Position numbers and translations under genes: made by a program. Under the pieces are notes generated by a model. The model made no database searches and was not told the DNA's origin. It saw nothing but the letters and a program-made list of their open reading frames with translations. 64,000 bases of DNA from Drosophila pseudoobscura. Lineage: Eukaryota; Arthropoda; Insecta; Diptera; Drosophilidae. Position 1 is the stretch's first letter. Each line of letters begins with the position of its first letter. Location: the NCBI RefSeq assembly GCF_009870125.1, contig NC_046683.1, positions 16,873,001-16,937,000 on the forward strand, given 5' to 3'. Shown one piece after another: positions 1 to 10,259 of this stretch.

Positions 1-430
1 CCGATGCAGTCAGGTGCGCATGCGCAACGGAGTCTATGAGTCTTTCGAGTCTTTGAGTCTTTGGGTCTGGAGGCGTTGCCGGGCAGACTGCTGGACCCAT
101 TACTGGTGGTCGCTAACAAAGCGTACGAAATTGAAAGTCGATGTTGGCATAATGAGGCCCAAGCCGAGACACAGCCAAGCCGAGACACAGCCAAAAGACG
201 GGCGTCCGCCAGTGCAGGCGGCTTTGGCTTTGGCAGTTTTGGCAATTACATCTGATTATACGACTCAGCCGACGACGACGAAGCTGAGGTTGAAGCTGAA
301 GCTGAACCTGAAGCCGATGCTGGAAGCCGGTGTTGGTGCTGAGGCTGAAGCTGAGGCTGATGAGGCCGGCTAGAATCTTAGATGAGCTTAGCTCTGGCTG
401 GCAGCAGGCAGCAGGCAGCCGGCAGCCAGG
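1..430. other. 5' flank of the first glycine-rich gene
   Basis: No gene is recognised here. Bases about 280-365 are a degenerate GAAGCTGAGGCT-type hexamer repeat that stays open in several frames, which is typical of simple repeats and is not evidence of coding. The stretch just before 430 is rich in GGCAGCAGGCA-type repeats and runs into the TATA box of the next gene. Confidence 0.5.
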
Positions 431-433
431 TGG

Positions 434-440
434 TATAAAT
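434..440 (+). promoter_or_regulatory. TATA box of the glycine-rich gene at 492
   Basis: TATAAAT sits about 58 bases before the start codon. An initiation site about 30 bases downstream would fall near 462-466 and give a 5' leader of roughly 28 bases. Confidence 0.75.
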
Positions 441-491
441 AGCCGAGAGTGGGCACAGTCGGAAATTAGTTAGTTCACGGCAGCTGCAGAG

Positions 492-1214
492 ATGCATTCG
501 ACAACGCGACGTTTGGCCCTGGCCGGTCTCCTGGTGGCTCTGGGTGTCACCGCCTTTGCCAAGCCACACGGCAGCTGGAGCAGCGGAGGCAGCAGCGGTG
601 GAGGCGGCGGTGGCTGGTCCTCGGGAGGCAACAAGATCAGCATCAGCGCCTGGCCCTCTAGCGGTGGTTGGTCCTCTGGCGGAGGAGGAGGCAGCGGCGG
701 CGGGGGCTGGAAAAGCAGTGGAGGAGGAGGAGGTAGCGGCTGGCAGAGTGGCGGAGGAAGCAGCGGCTGGCCCAGTGGAGGGGGAAGCAGTGGATGGTCC
801 TCGGGTGGATCCTCGGGCTGGCCCAGCGGTGGAGGCGGCGGGAGCTCTGGATGGAAAGTGAGCTCGGGCGGCGGAGGTGGATCCGGCTGGTCGAGTGCCT
901 TATCCGGCCTATCCGACTGGAAGTCCCAAGCCTTGACAAGCCTCAGCAGCCTCAGCAGCGGCTGGAAGAGCGGTGGTGGCGGAGGCGGAGGCTGGTCAAG
1001 CGGTGGAGGCGGGGGCAGTGGTTGGAAGAGTGGCGGCGGCAGCGGAGGCAGCGGCTGGAAGAGCGGCGGCGGCGGGGGCGGAGGTTGGAAGAGCGGCGGT
1101 GGCAGCGGAGGCAGCGGATGGTCCTTGGGCAGCAGCTCCTCGGCCTGGCCCAGCAAGAGCAGCAGTGGCTGGTCCTCCGGCGGCAGTGGAGGTGGCGGCG
1201 GCTGGAGCTGGTGA
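492..1214 (+). CDS. Secreted Gly/Ser/Trp-rich structural protein
   Basis: This is a single-exon gene of 240 residues. Residues 1-23 form a clear signal peptide (basic MHSTTRR start, then a hydrophobic core ending TAFA before KPHGS). The rest is low complexity: Gly- and Ser-rich with regularly spaced Trp in units such as SGWSSGGG and GWKSGGGG. One less repetitive stretch (WSSALSGLSDWKSQALTSLSSLSS) lies in the middle. The protein is probably extracellular, in cuticle, silk-like glue or another matrix. No enzyme domain is visible. A TATA box lies at 434-440 and an AATAAA poly(A) signal at 1336-1341, about 120 bases after the stop, so the transcription unit is complete and short. The long antisense proline-rich frame over it is a by-product of the GGN codons. 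The assignment as a secreted structural protein is firm; the exact role is unknown. Confidence 0.85.
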   Translation: MHSTTRRLALAGLLVALGVTAFAKPHGSWSSGGSSGGGGGGWSSGGNKISISAWPSSGGWSSGGGGGSGGGGWKSSGGGGGSGWQSGGGSSGWPSGGGSSGWSSGGSSGWPSGGGGGSSGWKVSSGGGGGSGWSSALSGLSDWKSQALTSLSSLSSGWKSGGGGGGGWSSGGGGGSGWKSGGGSGGSGWKSGGGGGGGWKSGGGSGGSGWSLGSSSSAWPSKSSSGWSSGGSGGGGGWSW

Positions 1215-1554
1215 AGAGATGCGCGATCCATACGACGACAGGCAACGAGGCGACACTAGAAACCACTGCTCCACTTGTACATAACATATGTCTTCTTAAG
1301 ATTAACCACAATTTTTTTGCATTTCTTAATATGTCAATAAATTTTACAACAATGTAACTGTGATTGCGAGCCTGGACTAAGTAGAAAGGAGCAAGTAATC
1401 TTTGCCCAAAGATAGTGATAAATGAGTTGGAGCCGTACTATTACTACCCGTATCTGAATTTAGACGGTACTAGTAATCCGATTACAACGAATTATTGATA
1501 ATATTCGTATTTGGATGGGGAAATATTTCTTCATCTTTTATAGATCTTTAGATT

Positions 1555-1880
1555 CAGAAGCTTAGACAGGTGGAGAGACTTCTGTAATATCACACTTTTA
1601 CAAGTGTATTCCAAATTTCGCACCGCCTCTTTCACTCCCACAAAGAAGAAAAACCTGTGGCGTCCACAATTTTGAAGATACGAAAACGCAGAACCCTAGA
1701 GAATGCCGAATATCGCATTGATCGGATTATTTTTAAAGCCAGACCCCTTCCACGCCCTTACTTATTCTCTGTCTTTCTCTTTTTCGTGCATTGTGCGCCC
1801 TCTGGAGGACGCGAGTGAGATGTAACGGCTGGTGTTGGTGTGAGAAGTGTGACTGCGATATCAATCTATCAATCACATAT
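1555..1880 (+). mobile_element. DINE-1 (INE-1, Helentron-like) fragment
   Basis: The sequence matches the interior of the fuller copy at 50.1-51.2 kb: a CTTCTGTAATATCAC block, a CCGCC...CACTCCCACAAAG block, 'cctgtggcgtccacaatttt', 'gaaaacgcagaa', and then the TCTCTTTCTC stretch. Both ends are missing or too diverged to place. It is an old, non-autonomous remnant between two glycine-rich genes. Confidence 0.75.
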
Positions 1881-2039
1881 CAAATTTCAAAGAGTATAAA
1901 AGGATAGTCCTCAGAGGAAGGTACATTCTTCCACCTTTAAAGGGAATGCTTGCTGCATTAAAGAACAAATTTTAGCACTTATAAAATATGTATATTTCCT
2001 CTTCTCAAAAGTCAAAGCATCGGAGACCACAGTGTGGTG

Positions 2040-2414
2040 CGAATTTTAGTTCGAAACACTTCGTCATCACATTATGATACACATTGGGTTTGTTCAACTA
2101 ATCCGTATACCCCTGCTTCGCTTTGGCTTCAAAAATGTCCTCAAAAACCTTTTAGTCGTCGCATGTCGTTCGGCATGTTCTCTGGCTTGAACATATCCTT
2201 CTGCCCCTGGCTCAAAGTCTTCCAGATAGCGGCACCATCGGATACCAACTATTTTGTGGCAGGGATTCCAGTGTGGAATGACTGATAGGTAGAGACCCTT
2301 CGGGAGCGACATGCGTCTTTCGGGATGGCCTTCTGGGCATCCATTTGGGACTTGGGTTGAGTGACGCGGCCCTTCTCGATGACAGTTTTGGGCAGGCAGT
2401 GATTTATAGTACAC
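2040..2414 (-). pseudogene. Unrecognised coding-like remnant
   Basis: On the minus strand this stretch looks more like decayed coding sequence than spacer. One frame reads through phrases such as PKTVIEKGRVTQPKSQMDA and, after a stop codon, DGAAIWKTLSQGQKDMFKP; another frame is open for 106 codons. No family could be named with confidence. There is no TATA box or obvious splice site, and the best-looking frame is interrupted, so it is listed as a possible broken gene fragment or transposon piece. An ordinary non-coding origin is possible. Confidence 0.25.
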
Positions 2415-2839
2415 CTACTCGTCTGCCTGTAAATTTCCCATATAGGGATGGATTTTCAAAAGCCAAGGCTAATGGGAATCAACTTTTGAGCTAGAATTTG
2501 AGTAAAAAGTTAGTCATTAAACGGCTCAAAGAAGCAGAAGCGACAGCTGTTCGACATGTGGCTGATTGAAAACTGAGGTCCGATTTATGGTAAGGTCGTG
2601 TAGAACGCTGACTACCTTGTACTTTTCTTTTTTTACTACCGAAATACCGAAGCAATAAAGAAAAACCACGACTAAAATGCATACAGTTTTTTTATTAGTA
2701 AAAAAAAATAGAAATAGGAAAAAAAGTTGGGGCAGAAAGTTTGGATCAAAGAAAATTAGAAGGATTATAGGGTCTCTATCTCTATGCCATGGAACACATA
2801 TCAGCATCAGCTGAAGGGGTGGTTTGGGGTCGAAGTGGC

Positions 2840-3361
2840 CTACCAGCCTCCACCGTGCTTGCCACCAGCGCCTCCGCCGCCGCCGCCGTGCTTGCCGCCG
2901 CCACCGCCGCCATTTCCTCCCTGCCAGGAGACGGAACTTCCACGATTCCCGGCCAAGGACTTGCCACCGCCGTGTCCGCCGCTGCCTCCGCCATTTTGCC
3001 AGCCTCCTTGGCCGCCTCCTCCATTTTGCCAGCCTCCTTGGCCGCCGCCTCCATTTTGCCAGCCTCCTTGTCCTCCTCCTCCACCGCCATTCTTTTGCCA
3101 GCCTCCCTGTGCTCCTCCGCCGCCGCCGCCGCCACCATTATTTTGCCAGCCTCCTTGCCCCCCCCCGCCGCCGCCATTCTTTTGCCAGCCTCCTTGGCCG
3201 CCTCCGCCGTGACCACCCCCGCCGCCGCCATTATTTTGCCAGCCTCCTTGACCGCCACTGCCGTAACCACCACCACCCCCGCCGCCGCCGCCCAGCAGTC
3301 CGGCTGAGGAGAATGCGAATAGCATGCCGCAAAGGAAGAGAACGAGTAGAGCGCTACGCAT
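2840..3361 (-). CDS. Secreted Gly-rich protein with GGQGGWQNN repeats
   Basis: This is a single-exon gene of 173 residues on the minus strand. Residues 1-20 are a signal peptide (MRSALLVLFLCGMLFAFSSA). The mature chain is almost entirely Gly with about eight copies of a GGQGGWQ(N/K)NGGGG unit. The W, Q and N positions are regular; the number of glycines between them varies. It ends in a His/Lys-bearing Gly tail (GGKHGGGGGG). This is a typical low-complexity cuticle or secreted matrix protein; no catalytic domain is present. A TATA box lies upstream at 3494-3500, and AATAAA on the minus strand at 2691-2696 is about 145 bases after the stop. The Gly runs make the repeat copy number prone to polymorphism and to assembly error. 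Confidence 0.85.
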   Translation of the reverse strand: MRSALLVLFLCGMLFAFSSAGLLGGGGGGGGGYGSGGQGGWQNNGGGGGGHGGGGQGGWQKNGGGGGGQGGWQNNGGGGGGGGAQGGWQKNGGGGGGQGGWQNGGGGQGGWQNGGGGQGGWQNGGGSGGHGGGKSLAGNRGSSVSWQGGNGGGGGGKHGGGGGGAGGKHGGGW

Positions 3362-3493
3362 CTTGATGAGCTGGGGATTGGTCCTTGGATTGGAATTGGA
3401 ATCGGAAATCGGATGGGGCTGATTAACTACCGCTGACTGACTTCTGTTGGAACCTTAGCTCCACTGATGATCCAGCTGGGCCCAGAGCTGCGT

Positions 3494-3500
3494 TTTTATA
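3494..3500 (-). promoter_or_regulatory. TATA box of the Gly-rich gene at 3361
   Basis: TATAAAA on the minus strand is followed about 33 bases downstream by an ATCAGTG initiator-like site at 3461-3470. The leader would be about 105 bases. Confidence 0.75.
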
Positions 3501-3504
3501 GCAC

Positions 3505-4779
3505 TTGCCACGGAACTAGCTGGCTAACACATTAGCTGAGTCATCCAGCGCCCGATTTGGCATGGAAGGTGGCTTATTCCTATTCCCATTCCCCCCCTTC
3601 CCTCGCCCTGTTGGCCACCTCGAGAACCGCTGACGCTCCCAAAGGAAGGCTGAGAACTGCACTCGAAGTCGAGCGAAAAAGTCTACACAATGCAATTTTC
3701 TGTCTGTTCAAGTACGGCCCACAAAGCGCATACGCAACGTTCGAGCATCTGAAAATCGCGTATACGCCACCGCCACCGCCACAATCGCCACTGACGCCAC
3801 GTCGTTGTCGAACCACTTGTAAATCGCTGAGCCATAGCTGCATCATTAATTGCAAACAGTTTACACATTTATCCACCAGAGCCTTGCGATTTGTCTTAGA
3901 AGTTTGCAAAAATAATTCTATGCTCTGAACATCTTTTGACTGTACCCCGATGGAGACAGTACAGAAAAACATACTGAAGTGTACAATAAATATAGATGAG
4001 AAAATATAGAAATCTGTACATTCCGCAAAAGCCCCCCCGTACAGGATTATGTTAAAGGGGGATCTTCTATGCAAACCCACTAGGCCCCTAAAAATAGATC
4101 GATTTAGTATAAACAAAGTTAAGTCGGTACATCACAGCCAACATTAATTGCTACCATAGAGAGCATTCAATATACGGTCTTAGTGAGACGATGAAAAGTC
4201 ATATTTATGTTTATTTTTCGTTTCGATTTTGGTGTTCCCATGCAATATTTGCGGCAATTAATCTCCATTTTCACTGCGGCCATAACCGCAGCCGCAGCCG
4301 CGGCCGCAACCGTAGTACTTGCAGTGGCAGTGGCAGTTGTTAAATGTGTTTGACACGACTCCCATACACATAGACACCAGCACACTCCCAGCCACAGACC
4401 AGGCCCACTGCGGCACATACGTACAGGGTACAGTCGGACAGTAGTTCAATGTCAATTTGCATGCAAACACAGCCAGATGATTGCTCAAGTGCATTACTTA
4501 CCATAAATTTCATCAGCTCCGCCACCGCCTGGGTCGACCTCCTCCTTCTCCTCCTCTTGGCTGGTAACGCGTGCTGCACACATCGGAGGCATGACCCAGA
4601 GCCTAGTCCATGTGGCGACCTCTACCTCCAGCAACGAACCATAAGAGACTTGTCTTGGCTGCACACCGTGGGACAAAATTCAGATAAATTGTTCTAATTT
4701 AGTCAAGATCGCATATGCATAGATACACACAGAGTATTCAAAAGTTCACACCTTTCTGTACGACTTTAAGCAGAAGATC
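3505..4779. other. Spacer without a supported gene
   Basis: Several frames are open for 60-180 codons, but none has a signal peptide plus TATA box, a recognisable domain or coding-like composition. A GC-rich patch of CCGCAGCCGC repeats lies at about 4270-4320, and a CTCCTTCTCCTCCTC tract at about 4535-4560. Nothing else was recognised. Confidence 0.4.
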
Positions 4780-5220
4780 AGAAGAAATGGTAACCGAGAG
4801 GCTGAACTAGACCCACCAGATGGAGTTTCCTGTGGCAGTTTTCAAGAAATCTTGGCAGACATAAAGAATTTAAAGTCCAAGAAGGCCCCTGGCGATCCTT
4901 TTATCGATAATATCTTTGCAAAGGCCCACACAGGGCGATACTCAACGCATCACTAAGGCTAGCTTACTTGCCAAAGCCTGGAAATATGACCACATAGTTA
5001 TGTTACCAAAGCCAGGAAAGCCACCGGAGGACCTCAACAACTATTGACCAATCAGCCTCCTCTCGACTTTAGGCAAATTACTTGAGCATTGCTGCCTGCG
5101 AAGGGTTCTGGAAGGTGTTAGTTTTCAAACGTTTGTTTGGTTATATTTGTAAAGACTATCATTTTGGGACAGACTCCTCCAGCTCGTCGGTTGATCGGAT
5201 CAAGAATGCATTCAGAATAT
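4780..5220 (+). mobile_element. Decayed LINE (jockey-like) reverse transcriptase fragment
   Basis: The plus strand reads, across shifts of frame, parts of a non-LTR reverse transcriptase of the Jockey type: EILADIKNLKSKKAPGDP, then ILNASLRLAYLP, then IVMLPKPGKPPEDLNNY followed by a stop codon and PISLLSTLGKLLEH. The KAPG, LPKPGK and PISLL.TLGK blocks are hallmarks of this domain. Weaker similarity (FG.....SSS.DRIKNA) continues to about 5215. Neither the 5' end nor a poly-A 3' end is visible. It is an old, inactive fragment. Confidence 0.75.
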
Positions 5221-6202
5221 CACAATACCCTCTACACATTGATTTACCTCTGAGATTCTATGGTTTCTGTTACGCTACGTCGCATTTTTCTATATTTCAT
5301 CGATTCGGTGGCTATTTGGAGGTATTTCGAGATTGAATATTGGACTGTTCCATAGAACTAGAACTAAGTGTGAGTCCTAGTCCGAAAAAAGCGCATTCAA
5401 AGGCGGAAACATAGGGCATTCCAAAGGGCTAAATGGTCAGTGTGGCTAATAGTTACGCTTGTAAAAATTAGCCAATTTAACAGAATATTGATTCCTTTAT
5501 CAGATAAAACTATTCTCCCTTTACAAATCGAGTTGTAAAAGCTCTTAAGTGAGCACTGAAATTGACACTCAAGTCCGGCACTCAATCTCAGAAAAGTTAT
5601 AGATCTACAAATCTAAGAACTCTTTTAAATATATCTTGTAAATATGCTAAATGGCCCACTGTACTGTGTGGCCCCTGCCGCATCTGCTTCTTTGGCTATT
5701 GATGATGATCTCGACTGAACTCCAGTCGCATCTCCACCTTGAAAAGATCCGACAGCAACAACGATGTTCCACAATCATTTTAAAAATGCATAAAGCAATA
5801 ATTATTGCTCAGTTTTTCTCAAGTTTAGAATGTTAATTGCCGACGATCCATAATTCAAAGTTCTTCTGAATAATGTGCATATGTTAGAGCCGAGGCAGAT
5901 ATGAGGTCGAGCCTGGTGCGAGAGGATGATCATGATCCCCCTCTAATTGGACAACTTTCGGATATTAAAAGTCGAAGTCGAATCAATTTACGATGCAATT
6001 TGTATTTGTTGCAAACAAAATCATAAGACAAAAAAATATGAGTATTACAAAACGTTGGTAAACACAATAATATTATGATACAAATTCAGAATGAATCAAG
6101 TTCAGTGCAGGCCGCGAGAGAGAGAGGGGGAAGGGAGGGGGGAGGAAGGAGGCAAGGATGGGACAGGGAGGGGGTTCAGGGGTTGTACGGATCTGCTGGT
6201 AT
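5221..6202. other. Spacer without a supported gene
   Basis: AT-leaning unique sequence, with a purine-rich GAGAGAGAGGGGGAAGG stretch at about 6115-6160 just beyond the 3' end of the minus-strand gene at 6203. No coding region, RNA gene or clear transposon was recognised. Confidence 0.4.
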
Positions 6203-6586
6203 TCACCACCATCCGCTGTTGGAGCCGGAGCCGGACCATCCATTGCCCCAGCCGCTGTTGCCGCCCCAGGCGTTGTTGGAGCTGCTGCTGCCGCCCCAGC
6301 CGCCAGAGTTGCCCCAGCCGCCAGAGTTGCCCCAGCCGCCAGAGTTACCCCAGCCTCCTCCACTGCTGCCGCCCCAGCCGCCTCCGCCGCCGCCGATCTT
6401 GATTACTTTAATGACCTGGGGCTGGGAGGACCAGCCGTTGTTCCACCCACCACCACTGTGGCCGCTGCTCCAGCCACTGCTGCTGCTGCCCCACGGATTG
6501 GAGCCCCAGCCAGAGCCAGATGAGGTGCGGATGAGTCCGGCGGTGGCGCCGGCAACCAGAGCGCAGAGCACAATGAGCAGCTTCAT
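6203..6586 (-). CDS. Short secreted Gly/Trp/Ser-rich protein with VIKVIK motif
   Basis: This is a single-exon gene of 127 residues on the minus strand. A signal peptide (MKLLIVLCALVAGATA, about residues 1-16) is followed by a Ser/Gly/Trp-rich half. Then comes a single non-repetitive block, QPQVIKVIKIGG (about residues 56-66), and then tandem GGWGNS units. Related VIKV blocks occur in the proteins at 22759-24012 and 27788-28498, so the three look like one family of secreted structural proteins. A TATA-like box lies at 6729-6737. The product is probably extracellular (cuticle or another matrix); no enzymatic domain is present. No exact AATAAA was found close downstream. Confidence 0.85.
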   Translation of the reverse strand: MKLLIVLCALVAGATAGLIRTSSGSGWGSNPWGSSSSGWSSGHSGGGWNNGWSSQPQVIKVIKIGGGGGGWGGSSGGGWGNSGGWGNSGGWGNSGGWGGSSSSNNAWGGNSGWGNGWSGSGSNSGWW

Positions 6587-6728
6587 GTTCTTGGGGTTGT
6601 CGGAGTCTTGCTGGAGTCTTGCTGGAGTCTTGTGGTGCTGCCTTGCTGTCCTGATGGGATCCTGATTGGTTGGTGTGCGTCTCGAAGTGTGGCACTCGAA
6701 TGATATGGATGCTTGGCCGGCATTCGGT

Positions 6729-6737
6729 ATTTATCGC
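6729..6737 (-). promoter_or_regulatory. TATA-like box of the gene at 6586
   Basis: CGATAAATA on the minus strand lies about 145 bases before the start codon. An ATCATTCG initiator-like site lies about 30 bases downstream, near 6697-6705. Confidence 0.55.
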
Positions 6738-6744
6738 AAAACTG

Positions 6745-8342
6745 CGTGCCCAGACCCAGACCGAGACAGATCTCGTCTGGGGTTGGGCATCGCGCGTCAA
6801 GTCAAGAGAATCCACAAAATAAATCGCACGGGACGGTGGGTGGGTGGTTGGGCTGGCTGGCAGGGGTATGGGGATTGTGATTACGATGCTGTTTGGGATG
6901 AGGTGTTGCCCTGGTCGAGTGATAAACAACCGAAACCAGCTGCGACATAGACACCGCAACGCACCGACGACGCCAGCCGAGGTAATTGCAGTTTATTAAA
7001 CCACTTTGAGCGTCCGATTCTTGACCAGGGTCAACTGCTTTACAAGCCACCAGCTGACACCTCTCCCAAAACCAGAGGCACAGGCAGAGACAGAGGCAGA
7101 AGCAGAAGCAGCTAGCCAACTACTCAAGCAACCATGTGGCCACCAAGTTGCAACATTTCTCGTACATAACTCACACGCTTGATGGATCATTTCCTCGCCT
7201 CGCTTGTGGCGGAAACTGCAAAAGCTGCCACTGCCGCTGCCGCTGGCTCTGACTCTGCCTCTGCCTCGGAGCTTAAGCTTAAGCTTAAGCCGCGGACAGA
7301 GGACAGGGGACAGCCGACAGCCGGACTGCGAAGAAGCTGGCGTCGAGTGAGTCATTTGTCATGCTGGCAGATTTTGCCACAAGCAGTATCTGCTCAGTCA
7401 GACAAAGACGACTCCAGGTGAAGGGGCCGCCTGCCGCCTGCAGTGGCACAGTGGAAAAATCTGTCGAAAAGTGACCTCGAGCCCTTGTCATTTCCTGCTC
7501 GCCAGACGACACTTGCCAGAGAAAGGACTCCGGCAAGATCTTAATTAATATGACCCTGTCAAGTCAGGCATGGCAACCCTATAGAAACAGCCTCTTGGGA
7601 ATGCCATTCATATAATAATCAAGCTCATTGGAAGTATTCTAATGCTCTAGCTAACATTGTAACCACCTGATTCAGATGACAACTTTCGACCCATAGCATC
7701 TAGGACATCCAGCCCATTAAGGAGTGAACTCATTCCCAGCGGCACCCCGCTCCAGTGGAGAGTCAAGTCAACATTCACCAGTGCTGTGTGGCTGACCTTA
7801 GCTGGCAGTAAAGCATCGTCTGGATGGCAAGCCAGAACCAGACGACATCCAATTCCGATTTCCCCCACTAACCGATCCCACTGTACGAGTCGGCCAGGGC
7901 GCCAGGCAGTCAGAGAGACTGACTCGAGTCAACAATCATCTGGCAGCGCGGAGCTCGTTGCATGCCAGGCGGGACGGGCGTCGTTAGTGGCGACACTGCG
8001 GCCTCTTTACCACAAGCTGTTTTTCTCCTTGCCGCTTTGCATAAGCACAAATAATAAACACGAATTTAATTGAATTGTCAACGCTTAGAAGGCAAATTGT
8101 ATTTTGCTTATCGGCCAACCGCAATCGGGCCAGGCCCAGGCCGAGACCGAGAGCGAAAGCGAGAGCAGGCCGGTGTTAGCCAACAACAGAGTGATAGAGA
8201 GCATAAACAAGAAAAACAATAACAAGGCCTTACTCTAGCTCTAGCGATACATACATATATGTGCATAGATATGCAGTAGAGAATATGTTTGAGAAGGTTA
8301 TATTAGAATAGGAAAGGAATAGGAATAGGAATAGGGATAGGC
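6745..8342. other. Spacer without a supported gene
   Basis: Unique sequence with short simple tracts (GGCAGAGACAGAGGC-type repeats near 7080-7110 and AGCTTAAGCTTAAGC at 7270-7290). The open frames here lack support. A TAGGAATAGGAATAGG hexamer run near 8310-8340 marks the 3' flank of the first lipase gene. Confidence 0.4.
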
Positions 8343-10138
8343 TTAGGACTGGCTCGGAGTCGAGGTCGGGGTAGTGGTCGAGTCCGGCCCATTGGGACAG
8401 ACGCCGCAATGCTCATGACTCATCGTGCGCACGATGTTGGCATGCTTGCCGTACGGGGATGTGCCGCTGACCTCCAGGAAGTAGTTGCCCCGGATGGTGG
8501 TCGGCGCGGCGTAGCCCATGGGGTGCTCGTTGCCCGGGCAGCGGAGATCTCGCAGGCGCTGCATTGAGTTGCATCGCGTGGCCATGAAGTTATGCTCGTT
8601 GCCGGGAAAGACGGACTCCGCGTAGTACTGCCAGGCGCGGGCATGGGCACAGACCACCGAGTAGCAGCCCTCGGGCAACGGATGGATGCCGCCCGGATAG
8701 AAGTCGGCGTCCCCCAGCGGATCCTTCTTGCCCAGCACCCCCGGGTTGCTGTGTATCACGTCGATGAAGGCGGCATCGCCGCGCAGCAGGCCGGACAGAA
8801 TCTCGCCCTCGTTGAAGCATGGCTTGGCCGGGTCCAGGCCGGTGATCCGTGGTATCGTCTTGCCCGTCAGACGTTGCAGATGCCGACCCGCAGAGCCCAC
8901 AATGTGAGCGCCCAGACTGTGGCCAATAAGATGAATGTTTTCCACGGGCACCAGGTCCAGCAAATGGACCAGGCCATGGGCAATGTTCTCGCCAATCTCC
9001 TCCGTGTTGAAAGCCGACCATGTGTACAGGGTGTCCACGAACCGAGCCGCATCCACAGCCTAAAAGTATAGGGTACTTTATATATTTTACTCTGCTCATA
9101 ACTCTGCTTGTAGAGAGTGGGTTTCTGGTATATAGTGATATATATATGATCCCTCACAAACTGTTTTTTGGCTTCGTGCCAAATGAAGAGTGAGCGAGAA
9201 AAAAAACCGAAATGATGATACCTGCTTTGTTCGGTCCGTCTTGGGCGAAAGATTCGATGTTATGAGAAAGCTGAGACGTGGATTCGAACTAACCGAGTCC
9301 TACCGAATCTCAGAACCGACCGAATCCCACCGAGTCGAATCGTGTCCCTCAAAGCCCCACCGAGTCCCACAGAATCTATTCGGTTTCGTGTGCTTGACAG
9401 AAGTCCAACGCGAAGGCAAACGAAGTGTTGTAGTGAATTTTTTAGGGACTTAACCGAGCAGATCAGGTTTCTTCTTATACAATTTTTGCATGGGAGGGCT
9501 TCTCTTCTGGAACTTGTTCACGAAATCCACAGATATGGAAGAAAACTGATCCGTTTCGCTCCCTGTCAATGCCCAGGTCCCCGAACTTACCACAAAGTTG
9601 ACATCACCGCGACAATTATAGGCCTTGGACAGGACATCTATGGTGTCGGAGCCATTCACTGTGGTGGTCCAGCCGGTGGCCAAGATGACGACCTTCTTCT
9701 TGGGATTAAACTCCGGGCTCTTCCACATGGATTCCGCGTCGGTAAGCGCAAAGTTGGTCTTGGTGCAGGCGCCCTGGAGCTGGAAGTTCATCTTATTGAT
9801 GTCCGGCGTAAACTTGGACTTGATTTTATGCGAGGACAGGGCCTGGGAACCTGCCAATTCGCGAACATATTTCTCACTTAAGCCTCACTCTTGGAGGTGG
9901 AGGTCTACTCACATATGAAATTGAGAGTGCTGGAGACATACTCAAAGGGGTAGCCGGCAATCAACTGCTTGCTGCCATCGAGCAGGCCCTGGGGAGTGGG
10001 CAGGAGGCTGGGATCGATGATGCTCGTGCTGACGGAGCCAATCGAGTCTATGACATCGGGCAGGGTCCACTCAATGGACTGAATTGGGCGGGCCAACTGG
10101 ACCACAAGCAGTCCCATCAACAGTAGTCGCCCTGTCAT
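8343..10138 (-). CDS. Secreted lipase, pancreatic-lipase/yolk-protein fold (three exons)
   Basis: Minus-strand exons are 9913-10138, 9591-9850 and 8343-9059, joined through GTGAGT/CAG and GTAAGT/TAG sites with consistent phase, giving 400 residues. The chosen start (MTGRLLLMGLLVVQLARPIQS) gives a clean signal peptide. An in-frame ATG 57 bases upstream is inside the predicted leader but would bury the signal. The enzyme is an alpha/beta hydrolase of the insect neutral lipase/phospholipase A1 type: nucleophile in GHSLG (Ser about 210), GLDPA Asp (about 238) and His in VCAHARA (about 301). The triad is intact, unlike in yolk proteins, so it is probably a secreted active acyl hydrolase. A Ser/Thr/Pro tail ends the protein. 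It stands apart from the three tandem lipases downstream in exon number and sequence. The substrate cannot be read from sequence. Confidence 0.88.
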
Positions 10139-10246
10139 CTTGGCCAGGCCATGGCGGCCCTGATGCTGGTCATGAATGCGTCTTGGGTTACCCATCCTGG
10201 ACGGGAGCTGAGCGCGCACTGAGTGCCGGAAACTGCTCGACAAAAG

Positions 10247-10255
10247 TATTTATAG
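10247..10255 (-). promoter_or_regulatory. TATA box of the first lipase gene
   Basis: CTATAAATA on the minus strand, with an ACTCAGTGC initiator-like site about 35 bases downstream (near 10216-10222). The leader would be about 80 bases. Confidence 0.75.
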
Positions 10256-10259
10256 CCCA

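Noticed and set aside
470-1231. A 253-codon proline/leucine-rich frame antisense to the first glycine-rich gene
   Set aside because: GGN glycine codons read as CCN proline on the other strand; there is no signal peptide, promoter or poly(A) signal in that direction.
2784-3366. Proline-, alanine- and arginine-rich frames opposite the gene at 2840-3361
   Set aside because: They are by-products of the repetitive glycine codons; only the minus-strand frame has a signal peptide, a TATA box and a poly(A) signal.
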